From NCBI GenBank assembly GCA_011365025.1, contig RDOF01000026.1, positions 1 to 42,414 on the forward strand: a stretch of DNA of 42,414 nucleotides, given 5' to 3'. Origin of the DNA: Candidatus Thorarchaeota archaeon. GTDB taxonomy: Archaea; Asgardarchaeota; Thorarchaeia; Thorarchaeales; Thorarchaeaceae. This document shows, one piece after another, positions 31,533-40,354 of this stretch. Below the pieces are notes generated by a model, which was not told where the DNA came from, did no database searches, and was given only the letters and a program-made list of their open reading frames with translations. The translations under genes and the position numbers were made by a program. Position 1 is the stretch's first letter. Each line of letters opens with the position of its first letter.

Positions 31533-32300
31533 ATGGAAGATTTTCGCTTCATTGACTTGGAGGAGCACACAGCCTACGAAAACATGGCAATTGATGAGGC
31601 CATTATGCTATCAATGAAAGATGGAAAAGTGCCTCCTACGCTACGACTTTATCGATGGAATCCCTCGGCCGTGTCAATTGGCACATTTCAGGGATTGCGC
31701 GACGAAGTTGACGTTGACTTTTGCCGGAAGCATGGAATTGATTTCATTAGACGCATCACTGGAGGTGGAGCAGTGTATCATGACTACCATGGTGAAATCA
31801 CCTATAGCATCATCCTCCCCAAGGGGCATCACCTTGTACCTGAGGACATAATTGAGTCCTACGGCATTCTTTGTGAGGGAATCATTTTGGGCCTAGAGAG
31901 CTTGGGGATAGAGGCGGAGTTCAAGCCAATTAATGACATTGTTGTGCATGGCACGAAAGTATCTGGAAACGCTCAGACACGCAGACTTGGATGCGTGCTT
32001 CAGCACGGAACTACTCTGCTGAATTTGGATGCGAGACTCATGTTTGCGATTCTAAAAGTGCCGGAAGAGAAGATTTCAGACAAGATGATTGAAGATGTCA
32101 AGGATCGGGTCACGTCAATCTCAGATATTGCTGGCAGAGCAGTCTCAATAAGCGAGTTGCAGGCCGCTTTGATTCATGGCTTCAGCAGGGCGTTGGACAT
32201 CAATCTTAGACCGGGAACTCTTACCGAGGGCGAAGAAAAGGATGCAAGTCGCCTAGCAAGAGAGAAGTACGCAACTGAGAAGTGGAACTTCAAGAGATGA
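31533..32300 (+). CDS. lplA: Lipoate-protein ligase A, N-terminal (catalytic) subunit
   Basis: 255 residues. Ligase of the LplA/BPL fold that activates lipoate or octanoate and transfers it to lipoyl domains. Motifs are intact: RRITGGGAVYHDYHGEITYS with the ligand-binding GGG, VHGTKVSGNAQTRR with the catalytic Lys, and GCVLQHGTTLL. The C-terminal accessory domain found in single-chain bacterial LplA is absent here and is supplied by the next gene. The ATG starts directly after the radical SAM stop codon (no gap), and its end overlaps LplB, so the three are one translational unit. Confidence 0.92.
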   Translation: MEDFRFIDLEEHTAYENMAIDEAIMLSMKDGKVPPTLRLYRWNPSAVSIGTFQGLRDEVDVDFCRKHGIDFIRRITGGGAVYHDYHGEITYSIILPKGHHLVPEDIIESYGILCEGIILGLESLGIEAEFKPINDIVVHGTKVSGNAQTRRLGCVLQHGTTLLNLDARLMFAILKVPEEKISDKMIEDVKDRVTSISDIAGRAVSISELQAALIHGFSRALDINLRPGTLTEGEEKDASRLAREKYATEKWNFKR

Positions 32301-32578
32301 CCAAGATGAGAGCAGCCTCATACAAAATCCCGGGCGGGAAACTAATTAAAATCCGCGTTGAAAGTGAAGAGGACATGATTCGAACCGTCATTATAATGGG
32401 CGATTTCTTTCTGCATCCCGAGGAGTCCTTGGCGGGTCTGGAGGAGGCTCTTAGAGGTGCTCGACTTGAACTCACTTCGCTGACAGGAAGAATCGAGTCT
32501 TATCTGGAAGCGAATAATGTGACTGTCATTGGGGCTTCAGCCGCAGATTTTGCGAGAGCCATTCTAATGGCTATATAA
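32297..32578 (+). CDS. lplB: Lipoate-protein ligase C-terminal subunit (LplB)
   Basis: About 93 residues, matching the separate C-terminal domain of archaeal two-subunit lipoate ligases: YKIPGGKLIKIRVESEED, VIIMGDFFLHPEESLAGLEEAL and the closing ADFARAILMAI. LplB is needed together with LplA for ligation in characterised archaea. ATG 32297 overlaps the LplA stop as ATGA; a GTG at 32282 and ATG 32306 are other starts. Confidence 0.88.
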   Translation: MTKMRAASYKIPGGKLIKIRVESEEDMIRTVIIMGDFFLHPEESLAGLEEALRGARLELTSLTGRIESYLEANNVTVIGASAADFARAILMAI

Positions 32579-32583
32579 TGCTA

Positions 32584-33936
32584 TCAGTGAAGAAATTGCT
32601 CTGCAAGACTTTTGTATGCCTCAGCCGTAAGCTTGATTGATTCCAAATCGATTCTTTCGTTATCTCCATGTGCCATGCTCGCCAATTCGTTGCTATCAAA
32701 GGTGTCACTCATAATGCTGAAGCCATAGGCCTCTGTCCCGAACTCCTTTCTAAGAGTGCGACTATCAGTTGCCCCAGGTGCAATCATGGGAACTAATTCT
32801 GCTTCATCATCTAGAGTTCCTTTGAGAACTTTCTTCATCAGGCACACGAGCTCAGACTCTGGGTCACTCATTGACCCATAACTAGCAAAGCCTCCTTCTT
32901 CAGGAGGTACTTTCTCGATGACAACCTCAGAAGCCAAGTCACCCAGCGCATCCTTAAGGCTACGAATAACATACTCCTCATCTTGACCTGGAAGCGTCCT
33001 GACATCAATCTGGAGTTCAGCATTGCCTGGGACGACATTCACCTTGGTCCCGCCTTTGCACATATTTGGTGATATCGTCATCTGGCTAAGCGAATGAAAC
33101 AGCTTTGCTTGCGCAATGCTGCGTCCCGCGAGCACCTTCAGCATCACCGGAAGGAGACGCTTGCGTGTCACTAGGAACTTTTGTATCCCTCCAATTGAAG
33201 CACCTTCCATGAATCGCTTGATTATTGATGTATCCGTTCCGGATTTGTATTTCTCAAGCCTTACGATTGCATCCGCCATTTTGCCAACTGCATTGTCTGA
33301 ACGATACGGCATGGAACCGTGCTGTTCCGTACCTTTGAATCGCATCCTCATCCAGGAGGCCCCCTTCTCCCCATAGAAGAAGGTATAATGATTCGGTGTG
33401 ACGGGAATTCCACCAAACTCTGTTATTGCGTAATCCACTCGCGTTTTTTCTCGTTCGTTCTCAATCATCCAGCATATTCCCGCAGTTCCCCCGGCCTCTT
33501 CATCCGAAACAATGAGGAGTTTCAGGTCACCTCTGGGTTTGAAATTCTCTGAAGCTAAGTGTGCGAACACGACTACTTGGCAGGCCACAATGAAGAGCAT
33601 ATCAAAAGCGCCCCTTCCCCAAACACAATTATCCTTCACAATCCCCTCAAAGGGTGGTACCTCCCATGTCTCTTCATTCTCAACTGGGACCACGTCAACA
33701 TGAGCAGGGCCAAACATCAAGCTAGGCCTTTCTCCTGTTCCCTTGATCTCTGCGTAGAGATTGCCTCTTTCGGAAGCGGATTGGAACAATTGCGGTTTCA
33801 CGTCATAGCTCAGGAGATATTTTTCTAAGACCTTAATCGAACGAAGCTCTCCTCCTGGGGGATTAACACATTTATTCCTAATGCACTCTTGCATGAGTCT
33901 GACAATTTCATCAATCACGGCCTTCAGCTGCTCCAT
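32584..33936 (-). CDS. M20 family metallopeptidase (ArgE/DapE/CPG2-like)
   Basis: About 450 residues. Di-zinc amidohydrolase with GPAHVDVVPV (His79, Asp81), the bridging Asp112 in WGRGAFDML, catalytic SDEEAGG (Glu146/147) and a dimerisation (lid) domain around residues 200-330. DVRTLPGQDEEY and a late GATDSRTLR are further family marks; the final MAHGDNERIDLESI carries the last His ligand. Substrate could be N-acyl amino acids or a dipeptide. ATG 33936 is preferred; a longer frame runs to 34014. Its end is only 5 nt from the LplB stop (convergent). Confidence 0.9.
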   Translation of the reverse strand: MEQLKAVIDEIVRLMQECIRNKCVNPPGGELRSIKVLEKYLLSYDVKPQLFQSASERGNLYAEIKGTGERPSLMFGPAHVDVVPVENEETWEVPPFEGIVKDNCVWGRGAFDMLFIVACQVVVFAHLASENFKPRGDLKLLIVSDEEAGGTAGICWMIENEREKTRVDYAITEFGGIPVTPNHYTFFYGEKGASWMRMRFKGTEQHGSMPYRSDNAVGKMADAIVRLEKYKSGTDTSIIKRFMEGASIGGIQKFLVTRKRLLPVMLKVLAGRSIAQAKLFHSLSQMTISPNMCKGGTKVNVVPGNAELQIDVRTLPGQDEEYVIRSLKDALGDLASEVVIEKVPPEEGGFASYGSMSDPESELVCLMKKVLKGTLDDEAELVPMIAPGATDSRTLRKEFGTEAYGFSIMSDTFDSNELASMAHGDNERIDLESIKLTAEAYKSLAEQFLH

Positions 33937-34052
33937 CTTCAGGCATCCCATCCCCTCAGAAAAGTGTATTGAACGCCTGAAACCGCGTTTGGGTCGAGTC
34001 AACCCTTCGGGCAAAAGTGAAATACAAGAATGTTAACGTATCTTTGATTACA

Positions 34053-34523
34053 ATGTCGGAGTATGATCAAGATAAAAGAATTCGAAAAATCGATGAGGAC
34101 ATTCTGCGATTCAAGGAGGACCTCCGCACAACGGACGCCCAATTGAATGGCCTTGAAGGAAGATTGGATGAGCAGATCAGCAAGTATCGGGATATTGCTA
34201 GAGTGAAGCGTGATGCCTATGAGGAAATGAACCGGCGACTCCAAGCTGTTCGCAAGGAGTGGGAGATTGCAGACAAGGACTACAAATTCGCAGAGAAGCA
34301 GAAATCCAAGCAAATATCCGATGTTAGAAAGAGAGCAGACACTCTCAGAAAACGAATAAAGGATGCAGCTAAAGCCCGTGAAAAGAGAATCAAGGAGATT
34401 GATAGGGAGAAGGAGAAAGCTGTTGACAAAGCCAAACGCGAAAAGGCAAAGGAAATGGAAAGATTAAAGCAGCAGGAAATTGACAGAACTGAGGAAGAGA
34501 AGCGTAGAGAGCTCGGTATGTAA
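34053..34523 (+). CDS. Coiled-coil protein
   Basis: 156 residues, almost entirely one charged alpha-helix with heptad-like spacing (EDILRFKEDLRTTDAQLNGL, KRAD-TLRKRIKDAAKAREK, EKAVDKAKREKAKEMERL) and no other motif. No family can be named. ATG 34053 follows the longer frame from GTG 34017, whose extra residues look unlike coiled coil. Transcribed with the membrane protease 29 nt downstream. Confidence 0.65.
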   Translation: MSEYDQDKRIRKIDEDILRFKEDLRTTDAQLNGLEGRLDEQISKYRDIARVKRDAYEEMNRRLQAVRKEWEIADKDYKFAEKQKSKQISDVRKRADTLRKRIKDAAKAREKRIKEIDREKEKAVDKAKREKAKEMERLKQQEIDRTEEEKRRELGM

Positions 34524-34552
34524 TTCAATACTCTTGGAGGGTTACGTAATAG

Positions 34553-35545
34553 ATGAATGCCTACTTCACCATTGTACTTCTTGCTGTAATTCTTTTCTAC
34601 ATAGTCTGGGGGCTTGGATGGCTCCTAGAAATGCTGTCGAGGACAATGCTCAGTACTGCAAGAAATCCTGGTTCAAAGTCTTGGTACCTATTGATAGGTC
34701 CTGGTGTGGCTTTGCATGAATCTTCACATGCCTTGGGCTGCCTGTTCACACGAACGAAGGTGGTAGAGTTCAAGCCAATCAATGTCACCGTGGAGAAGGA
34801 CCGAATAATCTTGGGGTACGTCAAGTATGTCAATCCCACTAGTACTCTAAAACGAACAATAATTAATCTCGCACCTGTTGCTGTTTCACTGGTGTTGCTT
34901 ACATTATTCGCTGGTGCTGCAACTTATCTTGTTCCGGAGTCGGCTCTTGGAGGAGAGGCAATCAGTCTTTGGTTTGGGTTAATTGATGTGAAGAATCAGC
35001 CAGCTCTGCTTGCAGATCCAATATATCCGTTGGCGGCGATTGGTGCCTTCATTTACAATTTTCTCTACGCCTTTTCAGGATTGACCGTAATTAACCCCCT
35101 CTTCTGGATTATCTGTTTCTTGGCAATGACTATTATGTTCAGCAATGCTCCTTCCGATGTTGATATCAGAAATGCGGCAACAGGTCTCAAATTCATCCTT
35201 GTATTCGATTTGGTTTGGCTAGTAGTTGCATATTTCGTTCCACAGGCAGGCATACTACTGATAGGGGTTTTTGAGCTACTTGCTGTAATGTTTTCGCTGG
35301 CAATAGCATTTGCAGGGCTTGCATACGGGTTCTTCATCCTTGTAGCCGGACTGGCTCGCATTAAATCACCCTTCCAGATTATCCCTCTCCTTGGATGTGT
35401 AGCGACGGGAATTGGTTTCTGGTACCTTAGTGAACTCGGGACATTTGTGACCACTGCCGCAATGCAGACTGTATTGTCCATTGGTGCCTTGGTGCTGCTA
35501 ATGCTCTTGCTGTTAATGACGAAAAGACGCAGTCCGCGGACGTAA
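34553..35545 (+). CDS. M50-like membrane metalloprotease
   Basis: 330 residues, about seven to eight membrane helices. The motif ALHESSHALGCLF (H-E-S-S-H near residue 55) sits at the end of a hydrophobic segment, as in site-2 protease (M50) enzymes that cut within membranes. A possible third ligand region is FSNAPSDVDIRNA near residue 200. The assignment rests on the HExxH in a membrane context and is not more specific. The ATG follows GGAGGG 11 nt upstream. The gene downstream is a winged-helix protein with its own operator. Confidence 0.75.
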   Translation: MNAYFTIVLLAVILFYIVWGLGWLLEMLSRTMLSTARNPGSKSWYLLIGPGVALHESSHALGCLFTRTKVVEFKPINVTVEKDRIILGYVKYVNPTSTLKRTIINLAPVAVSLVLLTLFAGAATYLVPESALGGEAISLWFGLIDVKNQPALLADPIYPLAAIGAFIYNFLYAFSGLTVINPLFWIICFLAMTIMFSNAPSDVDIRNAATGLKFILVFDLVWLVVAYFVPQAGILLIGVFELLAVMFSLAIAFAGLAYGFFILVAGLARIKSPFQIIPLLGCVATGIGFWYLSELGTFVTTAAMQTVLSIGALVLLMLLLLMTKRRSPRT

Positions 35546-35573
35546 TACCTCAACTCAAATGCAAGTGCTTAGT

Positions 35574-35591
35574 TCTATACTCGGGTATAGA
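35574..35591. promoter_or_regulatory. Inverted repeat immediately before the winged-helix start codon
   Basis: TCTATAC (35574-35580), TCGG, GTATAGA (35585-35591), perfect 7-bp arms, ending 2 nt before ATG 35594. Position suggests an autoregulatory operator over the start of transcription. Confidence 0.5.
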
Positions 35592-35593
35592 GT

Positions 35594-35941
35594 ATGGCAA
35601 AGATAGAAGTCGTCCGGCGCCCCTCTCTGATTAGCCCTCGGCACCTTCTGCGATATGTCTTCAAAACGGAGATGCAGGTTGAACAGGCATCTAAGATTCT
35701 CAATGTAATAATCAAGATGGATGGGTCTGTTCCTGATGCTGATTGGAAGAAATTCGTTCTTTCAAGCCGGGGTCTCTACGTGAAGGTAATGCGAAAACTG
35801 CGCGATGTTGGGCTTGTGGAGAAACGAAAGGGTGTATTTGGCTTGGCAAGTGATTTTTCAACTGCATTGAGCAAATTGTCCGATTACTGGTCACAGATAC
35901 TTGATTCATTTAACTCAGGGGACCGAACAATCAAATTCTAG
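35594..35941 (+). CDS. Small winged-helix protein
   Basis: 115 residues. The pattern of helices (VFKTEMQVEQASKILNVII, SSRGLYVKVMRKLRDVGLV) and the wing EKRKGVFGLASD fits a winged-helix DNA-binding domain; the last helix (STALSKLSDYWSQILDSF) may dimerise. ATG 35594 directly follows an inverted repeat. Its end is 1 nt from the end of the coiled-coil/winged-helix gene on the minus strand, so the two are convergent. Confidence 0.65.
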   Translation: MAKIEVVRRPSLISPRHLLRYVFKTEMQVEQASKILNVIIKMDGSVPDADWKKFVLSSRGLYVKVMRKLRDVGLVEKRKGVFGLASDFSTALSKLSDYWSQILDSFNSGDRTIKF

Positions 35942-35942
35942 C

Positions 35943-37535
35943 TTACCGCTTCTCTGTGACGTCAACCTCTCCTTCCTTAATGTCAAGATCCTTCAAAGTG
36001 GAGTATGCTTTCTCTCCCTTGAGCTTCAACACTCCAAGCTTATCAAGCTGGCGAACCCACTTCGTCACAAGGCCAACTGGTTGAGCGAGTGTCTTTGCTA
36101 GGTCCGCGAGGGTGATTGAACCAACTTCATCAACCAATACCAATACCTTGGTACTTGATTCCATATTGAGGACGTGAATGTATCGCTTCGTTCTTTCATC
36201 TGACAAATCACGCCGTTCAAGCGCAATGTCCCGTTCTTTCTCCATGAGGCGTGTTGCCTTCTGAAAGGCTTCTTGCTGCATCTCCAGCATTGGGATACGG
36301 TCTTGTGTGGTTTTTAGCTCTTTCTCCAGATCGTAAATCTTCTGTTCGAGATCCTTTACGCCCTTAATCTTGTCTTGCATGGAAGTCAGCTCATCAAGGC
36401 GAGCTTTGCTCTCCACCTCGGCAGCCTCTTTTTCTTTGGTTCGGCTTTCCAATTGTCGACTGAGGTCCGCAATCTTTCCAGTTGCTTGGTCCATTTCCAT
36501 GCTTTTGCTTTCAACAGCCTTTTCCAGCAATTCGACCTTCGATTGCAGTGATTTGACCTCGGCTTCAGCTTTCGCACTTGCTGGTTTTTCCACAGCCTTT
36601 TCGGCTTTGTAAACCTCTAGCTGGCTTTGGAGTTCACCTAGCTTCATTCGCACTTCGTTTGCTTCTGCCTTGGATTCTTCAGCTTCTTTGGTCTTCACGT
36701 CAAGAAGTGCTTCCTTCTTCAGCAAATCATCGCGAAAAGCCTCGATTTGTGCGGTGTAGTCTGTAAGCTTCTTTTCCATCTCTTCTGCAGTTGCCCCTGT
36801 GGTCCTCGCTTTGTCGAATCGTTCTTGGAGCAGCTTTATCTCATGTTCAAATCTAGTGATTTCCCTATCTTTTTCGGATAGCTTGTCCTGAAGTGAGAGA
36901 CCATCCTCCTCCAGGCTCTGCATGAACGAGCGCACAATATCCTGCTGTTCCATTATGTTGCTACGAAGATCCAATTCCGACTCCCTGACACGTTGAGCAA
37001 ATTCCTTGAAGCGCTCTTGAGTCTGCTCCACGATTTTGTCAACCAATTCCTTTTCGAGAGCTGCAAATTCATTATCTACAATGTCAACGAACGTGCTCTC
37101 TATGAAGGTCTTAAAGAACTTCATGCGCAGCCTTTCGACCATCTCTTCTGAGATTCTTGACTTGAGCTCAACCACCTTTCCACGAAAAGTCAGAAGTTGT
37201 GCAGCAAAAACTCCAACAACCCCCCTCTGAAGCGATGATATGTCAGACCTGAGAGTTTCAAGCTTTCTGAGCAAAGCGTCGAAACCCGCAACTGCATCCT
37301 TTTCTTCCAAAGGACTCACTCTTGCTTCAGGAGCCTCCAAACCCTCAACGAACTCCAGAGCCATTGCTGCAGCCGAGAGGAGGTCATCTGAGGATTCAAC
37401 TGGCATTGTCACAGGTTCGCTTTCATCCAAACCTTGCGCCATTGTTTGGATTTCCAAATCATCTACTGCAGCATCGCGAAGCGCCTTCTGCAATTCAGCT
37501 TTCTCTTCTTCGCTTAGCTTTTCATCTGGAGTCAT
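35943..37535 (-). CDS. Long coiled-coil protein with C-terminal winged helix
   Basis: 530 residues. An acidic N-terminus (about 1-75) is followed by a helical region (80-190) and then coiled coil for roughly 250 residues (such as LQDKLSEKDREITRFEHEIKLL, RLDELTSMQDKIKG, LEQKIYDLEKELKTTQ). Residues about 445-515 form a winged helix: STKVLVLVDEVGSITLADLAKTL, then GLVTKWVRQLDKLGVL and the wing KLKGEKAYS. A DNA-binding end on a long rod suggests a chromosome-associated or scaffolding role, which is inference. Not an SMC protein: no Walker motifs. ATG 37535 stands after GGGAGAAGAA. Confidence 0.75.
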   Translation of the reverse strand: MTPDEKLSEEEKAELQKALRDAAVDDLEIQTMAQGLDESEPVTMPVESSDDLLSAAAMALEFVEGLEAPEARVSPLEEKDAVAGFDALLRKLETLRSDISSLQRGVVGVFAAQLLTFRGKVVELKSRISEEMVERLRMKFFKTFIESTFVDIVDNEFAALEKELVDKIVEQTQERFKEFAQRVRESELDLRSNIMEQQDIVRSFMQSLEEDGLSLQDKLSEKDREITRFEHEIKLLQERFDKARTTGATAEEMEKKLTDYTAQIEAFRDDLLKKEALLDVKTKEAEESKAEANEVRMKLGELQSQLEVYKAEKAVEKPASAKAEAEVKSLQSKVELLEKAVESKSMEMDQATGKIADLSRQLESRTKEKEAAEVESKARLDELTSMQDKIKGVKDLEQKIYDLEKELKTTQDRIPMLEMQQEAFQKATRLMEKERDIALERRDLSDERTKRYIHVLNMESSTKVLVLVDEVGSITLADLAKTLAQPVGLVTKWVRQLDKLGVLKLKGEKAYSTLKDLDIKEGEVDVTEKR

Positions 37536-37630
37536 TTCTTCTCCCTCGAGAGCCGGGCCAATTCAATTGAGCTATTTGTCAGGTATAAGCTTTGTGAGTA
37601 AGTACATTGCGTACGACAATTACAGGTCAT

Positions 37631-37957
37631 TCAGTATTTGACCTCAAAGACTTTTGCCTCACCGGAATCAGTCATGACATAATGCTCTTCATTTGCTTCG
37701 AGCAACACGAAATCACCGGGCTCAAGAGAGATCGTTTCAATTCCATTGGTCACACTCAGACTTCCAGAAATCAGGTACATGACTTGCTTTTCCGGGTGGA
37801 CATGTGTTCGAGACGGGACATCACTGTTAGCAGCAACTATCCTTACTCCAATTGTTGGGACGCCCACTACGGCATCTATCATGTCCACATAGCCTCTGGC
37901 GCCAATGGCTCTCTTTCTCTCAATATCAGCTTCCTTGATGTGCTTCATATCCTTCAT
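37631..37957 (-). CDS. Cupin-domain protein
   Basis: 108 residues, a single small cupin barrel. Metal-site residues are visible in HVHPEKQVMYLISG (His, His and Glu/Gln positions) and the later GDFVLLEANEEHYVM. Such proteins bind a metal and a small ligand, with enzymatic or sensor functions that cannot be told from sequence. ATG 37957 is the start; the promoter region toward 38044 is shared with the divergent ATP-grasp gene. Confidence 0.85.
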   Translation of the reverse strand: MKDMKHIKEADIERKRAIGARGYVDMIDAVVGVPTIGVRIVAANSDVPSRTHVHPEKQVMYLISGSLSVTNGIETISLEPGDFVLLEANEEHYVMTDSGEAKVFEVKY

Positions 37958-38013
37958 TTCCCTACCTATTGGGTCTTCTCACAACTCTTTCCTGAAAATC
38001 CCGTGCAATCAAG

Positions 38014-38043
38014 CTTATCAGTTGCAATTGAACTGTTGCCGAC
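38014..38043 (+). promoter_or_regulatory. TATA-like box for the ATP-grasp gene
   Basis: CTTATCA at 38014-38020, 30 nt before ATG 38044, with no ribosome binding site: leaderless geometry as at 10961. CAGTT/AACTG arms (38019-38035) form a weak inverted repeat over it. Confidence 0.4.
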
Positions 38044-39264
38044 ATGGCTGATTTCCAAGTACCTCTGAAGGGTCACAAAGTGGGTGTTATTGGTTTCAAT
38101 GCACGTCCCCTTGCTTGTTCAGCTCTAAAAGCAGGCGCCACAGTTTATGTGTCAGATTATTGGGGCGACTCTGATTTAACGGCCTGCTGTCACAAGTGGG
38201 CCTCCGTTCTTCAGCCGGAGCCGGGACGTAGACAAAGAGAGAAACTGGAAAAGCCAGTACAGCTCAGCTTGGTTGATAACATGTTGGCCCTCATTGAAGG
38301 GCTAGATGTCGACTATTTATTGGTAGGCAGCGGATTCGACGACTGTCCCGAGGTCTTGACCCCTCTGCACGAACTTGTGGGAATAGTGGGAAACTCTCCA
38401 AAAGCATTTCAGAGAGCCAGAAATACGAAGCTCCTGCAAGACGCATCACTGGAGCATGGAGCATGTTTCCCAGAGCGATATGAATTCAAGAACTACCATG
38501 CCGCCTTGGCAGGATGCAATAAAATTGCGTATCCCTGCGTGATCAGACCGAAGACCTCCGGCGGGGGCGCAGGAATCATTCTTGCCAACACTGATGCAGA
38601 TGTTGGCCGATTCTTCAAAAAGGGGATAGATCAGCCAAGAGAGGGGGTTGTTCAGCAATACATTCAGGGCCTTGACATAAGCTGCAGCGTTCTTTCAACC
38701 GGAACTGATGCACTGTCAATCTCTTGCCAAGGACAGCTTATCGGTATTCCTTCAGCGGGTAGGAATTGTGACTTCGCGTTTTGCGGAAATTACAGTCCTG
38801 TGCCAAGACGTCAAGAGGTCCTTGAGTTTGCTAGAAGCACAGCTTCTAAAATCTGCATGGATATGTCGTTGACAGGAAGTAATGGCGTAGATATGGTTCT
38901 TGACTCTCAGAGTCAACTATGGGTGCTGGAGGTCAATCCTAGGTTTCAGGGTACGTTGGAATTACTTGAACTTGCTGGGAAAATTTCGGTGACATCTCTT
39001 CACCATGAATCCTGTAGCGGCAGACTGCCCGAACATTCGTTTAGCTATTCTCCGGCAGTTAAGATGATCGTCTATTCTCTCCGCAATGGCGCAGTTTCAG
39101 ACCTTTCAGGAAATCCGAATGTGGTTGATAGAACTCCTCCTGGTGTTTACGTCAATCGCGGTGATCCTATTTGTTCCGTGATTACTACTGGATCGAGTTT
39201 GAAGGAATCCTACTCACAAAGTTGTAGCGTAGCCGTTGGAATTCAGAGATCAGTGAGCCAGTGA
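38044..39264 (+). CDS. ATP-grasp ligase of the COG2232/MfnD-like group
   Basis: 406 residues. An N-terminal pre-ATP-grasp fold (VGVIGFNARPLACSALKAGATVYVSD) is followed by an ATP-grasp domain: LVGSGFDDCPEVL, CVIRPKTSGGGAGI (ATP loop with Lys), VVQQYIQGLDIS, and the metal site LWVLEVNPRFQGTLEL. The C-terminal segment PPGVYVNRGDPICSVITTGSSL resembles the end of MfnD and relatives. MfnD joins glutamate to tyramine in methanofuran synthesis in methanogens; in an organism without evidence of methanogenesis the substrate here is probably different. No tyramine-making gene is nearby. Confidence 0.75.
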   Translation: MADFQVPLKGHKVGVIGFNARPLACSALKAGATVYVSDYWGDSDLTACCHKWASVLQPEPGRRQREKLEKPVQLSLVDNMLALIEGLDVDYLLVGSGFDDCPEVLTPLHELVGIVGNSPKAFQRARNTKLLQDASLEHGACFPERYEFKNYHAALAGCNKIAYPCVIRPKTSGGGAGIILANTDADVGRFFKKGIDQPREGVVQQYIQGLDISCSVLSTGTDALSISCQGQLIGIPSAGRNCDFAFCGNYSPVPRRQEVLEFARSTASKICMDMSLTGSNGVDMVLDSQSQLWVLEVNPRFQGTLELLELAGKISVTSLHHESCSGRLPEHSFSYSPAVKMIVYSLRNGAVSDLSGNPNVVDRTPPGVYVNRGDPICSVITTGSSLKESYSQSCSVAVGIQRSVSQ

Positions 39265-39342
39265 TTTTTCTAGGTCTTACAAATGTATATCAGGACTAGT
39301 GTCAAATACCTAGTATAACTTAGGGATAGGTAGGGAACACAA

Positions 39343-40353
39343 TTGCGCGTCTGTCCGAAATGCAACAAATCCAACTTGCCGACAAGAAAGTTCTGTATTC
39401 GTTGCGGCGCGTCGCTTATTTCTGCCCCCAAACATGCTGCGACTCCCCCTCCTGCGCCACGTCCGGAAACACCAGAAGTTGGACGAGTCACAACTGGGGC
39501 GTCTGTTGCCAAGGCACGTGCAGAGACAAGCGAGCTCACGCCTGTTACCGATGACAAGTGGGTTCGGCCGAGTGAGGTTGCAAAAGACCGGGTTAGGTCC
39601 GCTGCCGGGCGACGTGGGAAAAGCGAGCTAGAGAAGGCTCAAGAGGCATTCGCAAGGGCGGAAGAAGTCGGAATTGATGAAGAAGGGGATGGAGTTATAG
39701 AAACGAGAATGCTCAGAGCAAGCGAAGTCAGAGAATTGCTCGAGAGTTCAGCGGAGATGGAGGCGGAACTTTCAAGGGAAATGGTAGATTCACCCCCAAT
39801 TATGATGGAGGGATCGGAACCGCTGTCTCCAGAAGCAGCTGAAATGATGAAGCCTGCTGTACCTAGTCCAAAGGCTGTAGAGGAACAGATACTTGGTGCA
39901 CAATCTGCTTTTGTTTCAAAACCCTCTAAAGCCACCGTTCCATCTAAGCCTGCTACCGCTCCAGCGGAGGCGCCTCTCCCTGAGTCTGCTTCAGAATTCA
40001 CCTCCTCAAAATACGGAGAGGCAAGTCCGTTTGCTCCAATAGAGGAAACTCCTACCGTAGTAGCAACGACCGTACGAGCTGAGCCGCCGCCAACGGTTGA
40101 GGAAGAGATGGATTATATCACTGCCTGTCCGCACTGCAACGAAGTCATCAACATTGATACATTTGAGTACCCGAAGGAAGTCTATAGTGCCATGGGTTCT
40201 GCAAGGCTGAAACAGGCTCGGTACTTTGTAGTGCAAGGCAAGCCTGCCGAAGCTGGTCAAGTGCTTCGCATAGCCAAGGCTCTTTTCGAAAAGGCAAATG
40301 ATGAGAAAGGCAAAGCTGAAACCCAGAAGCTCGTTGATTCGTTGATGAGCTAG
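39343..40353 (+). CDS. Zinc-ribbon protein with long disordered linker
   Basis: 336 residues. An N-terminal zinc ribbon C4-x2-C7 ... C18-x2-C21 (CPKCNKSN, FCIRCGAS) is followed by about 230 low-complexity residues rich in Pro, Ala, Glu and Ser. A C-terminal segment has a second CPHC pair (without an obvious second pair) and a helical hairpin ARLKQARYFVVQGKPAEAGQVLRIAKALFEKA like a single TPR/MIT-like unit. I know no family. The TTG start leaves no room before the ribbon and follows TAGGGA at a short distance. Convergent with the isomerase gene (1-nt gap). Confidence 0.65.
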   Translation: MRVCPKCNKSNLPTRKFCIRCGASLISAPKHAATPPPAPRPETPEVGRVTTGASVAKARAETSELTPVTDDKWVRPSEVAKDRVRSAAGRRGKSELEKAQEAFARAEEVGIDEEGDGVIETRMLRASEVRELLESSAEMEAELSREMVDSPPIMMEGSEPLSPEAAEMMKPAVPSPKAVEEQILGAQSAFVSKPSKATVPSKPATAPAEAPLPESASEFTSSKYGEASPFAPIEETPTVVATTVRAEPPPTVEEEMDYITACPHCNEVINIDTFEYPKEVYSAMGSARLKQARYFVVQGKPAEAGQVLRIAKALFEKANDEKGKAETQKLVDSLMS

Positions 40354-40354
40354 T

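Noticed and set aside
37240..37641. Long plus-strand frame opposite the coiled-coil gene
   Set aside because: Ser- and Leu-rich composition is the antisense shadow of the Glu/Lys-rich coiled coil.
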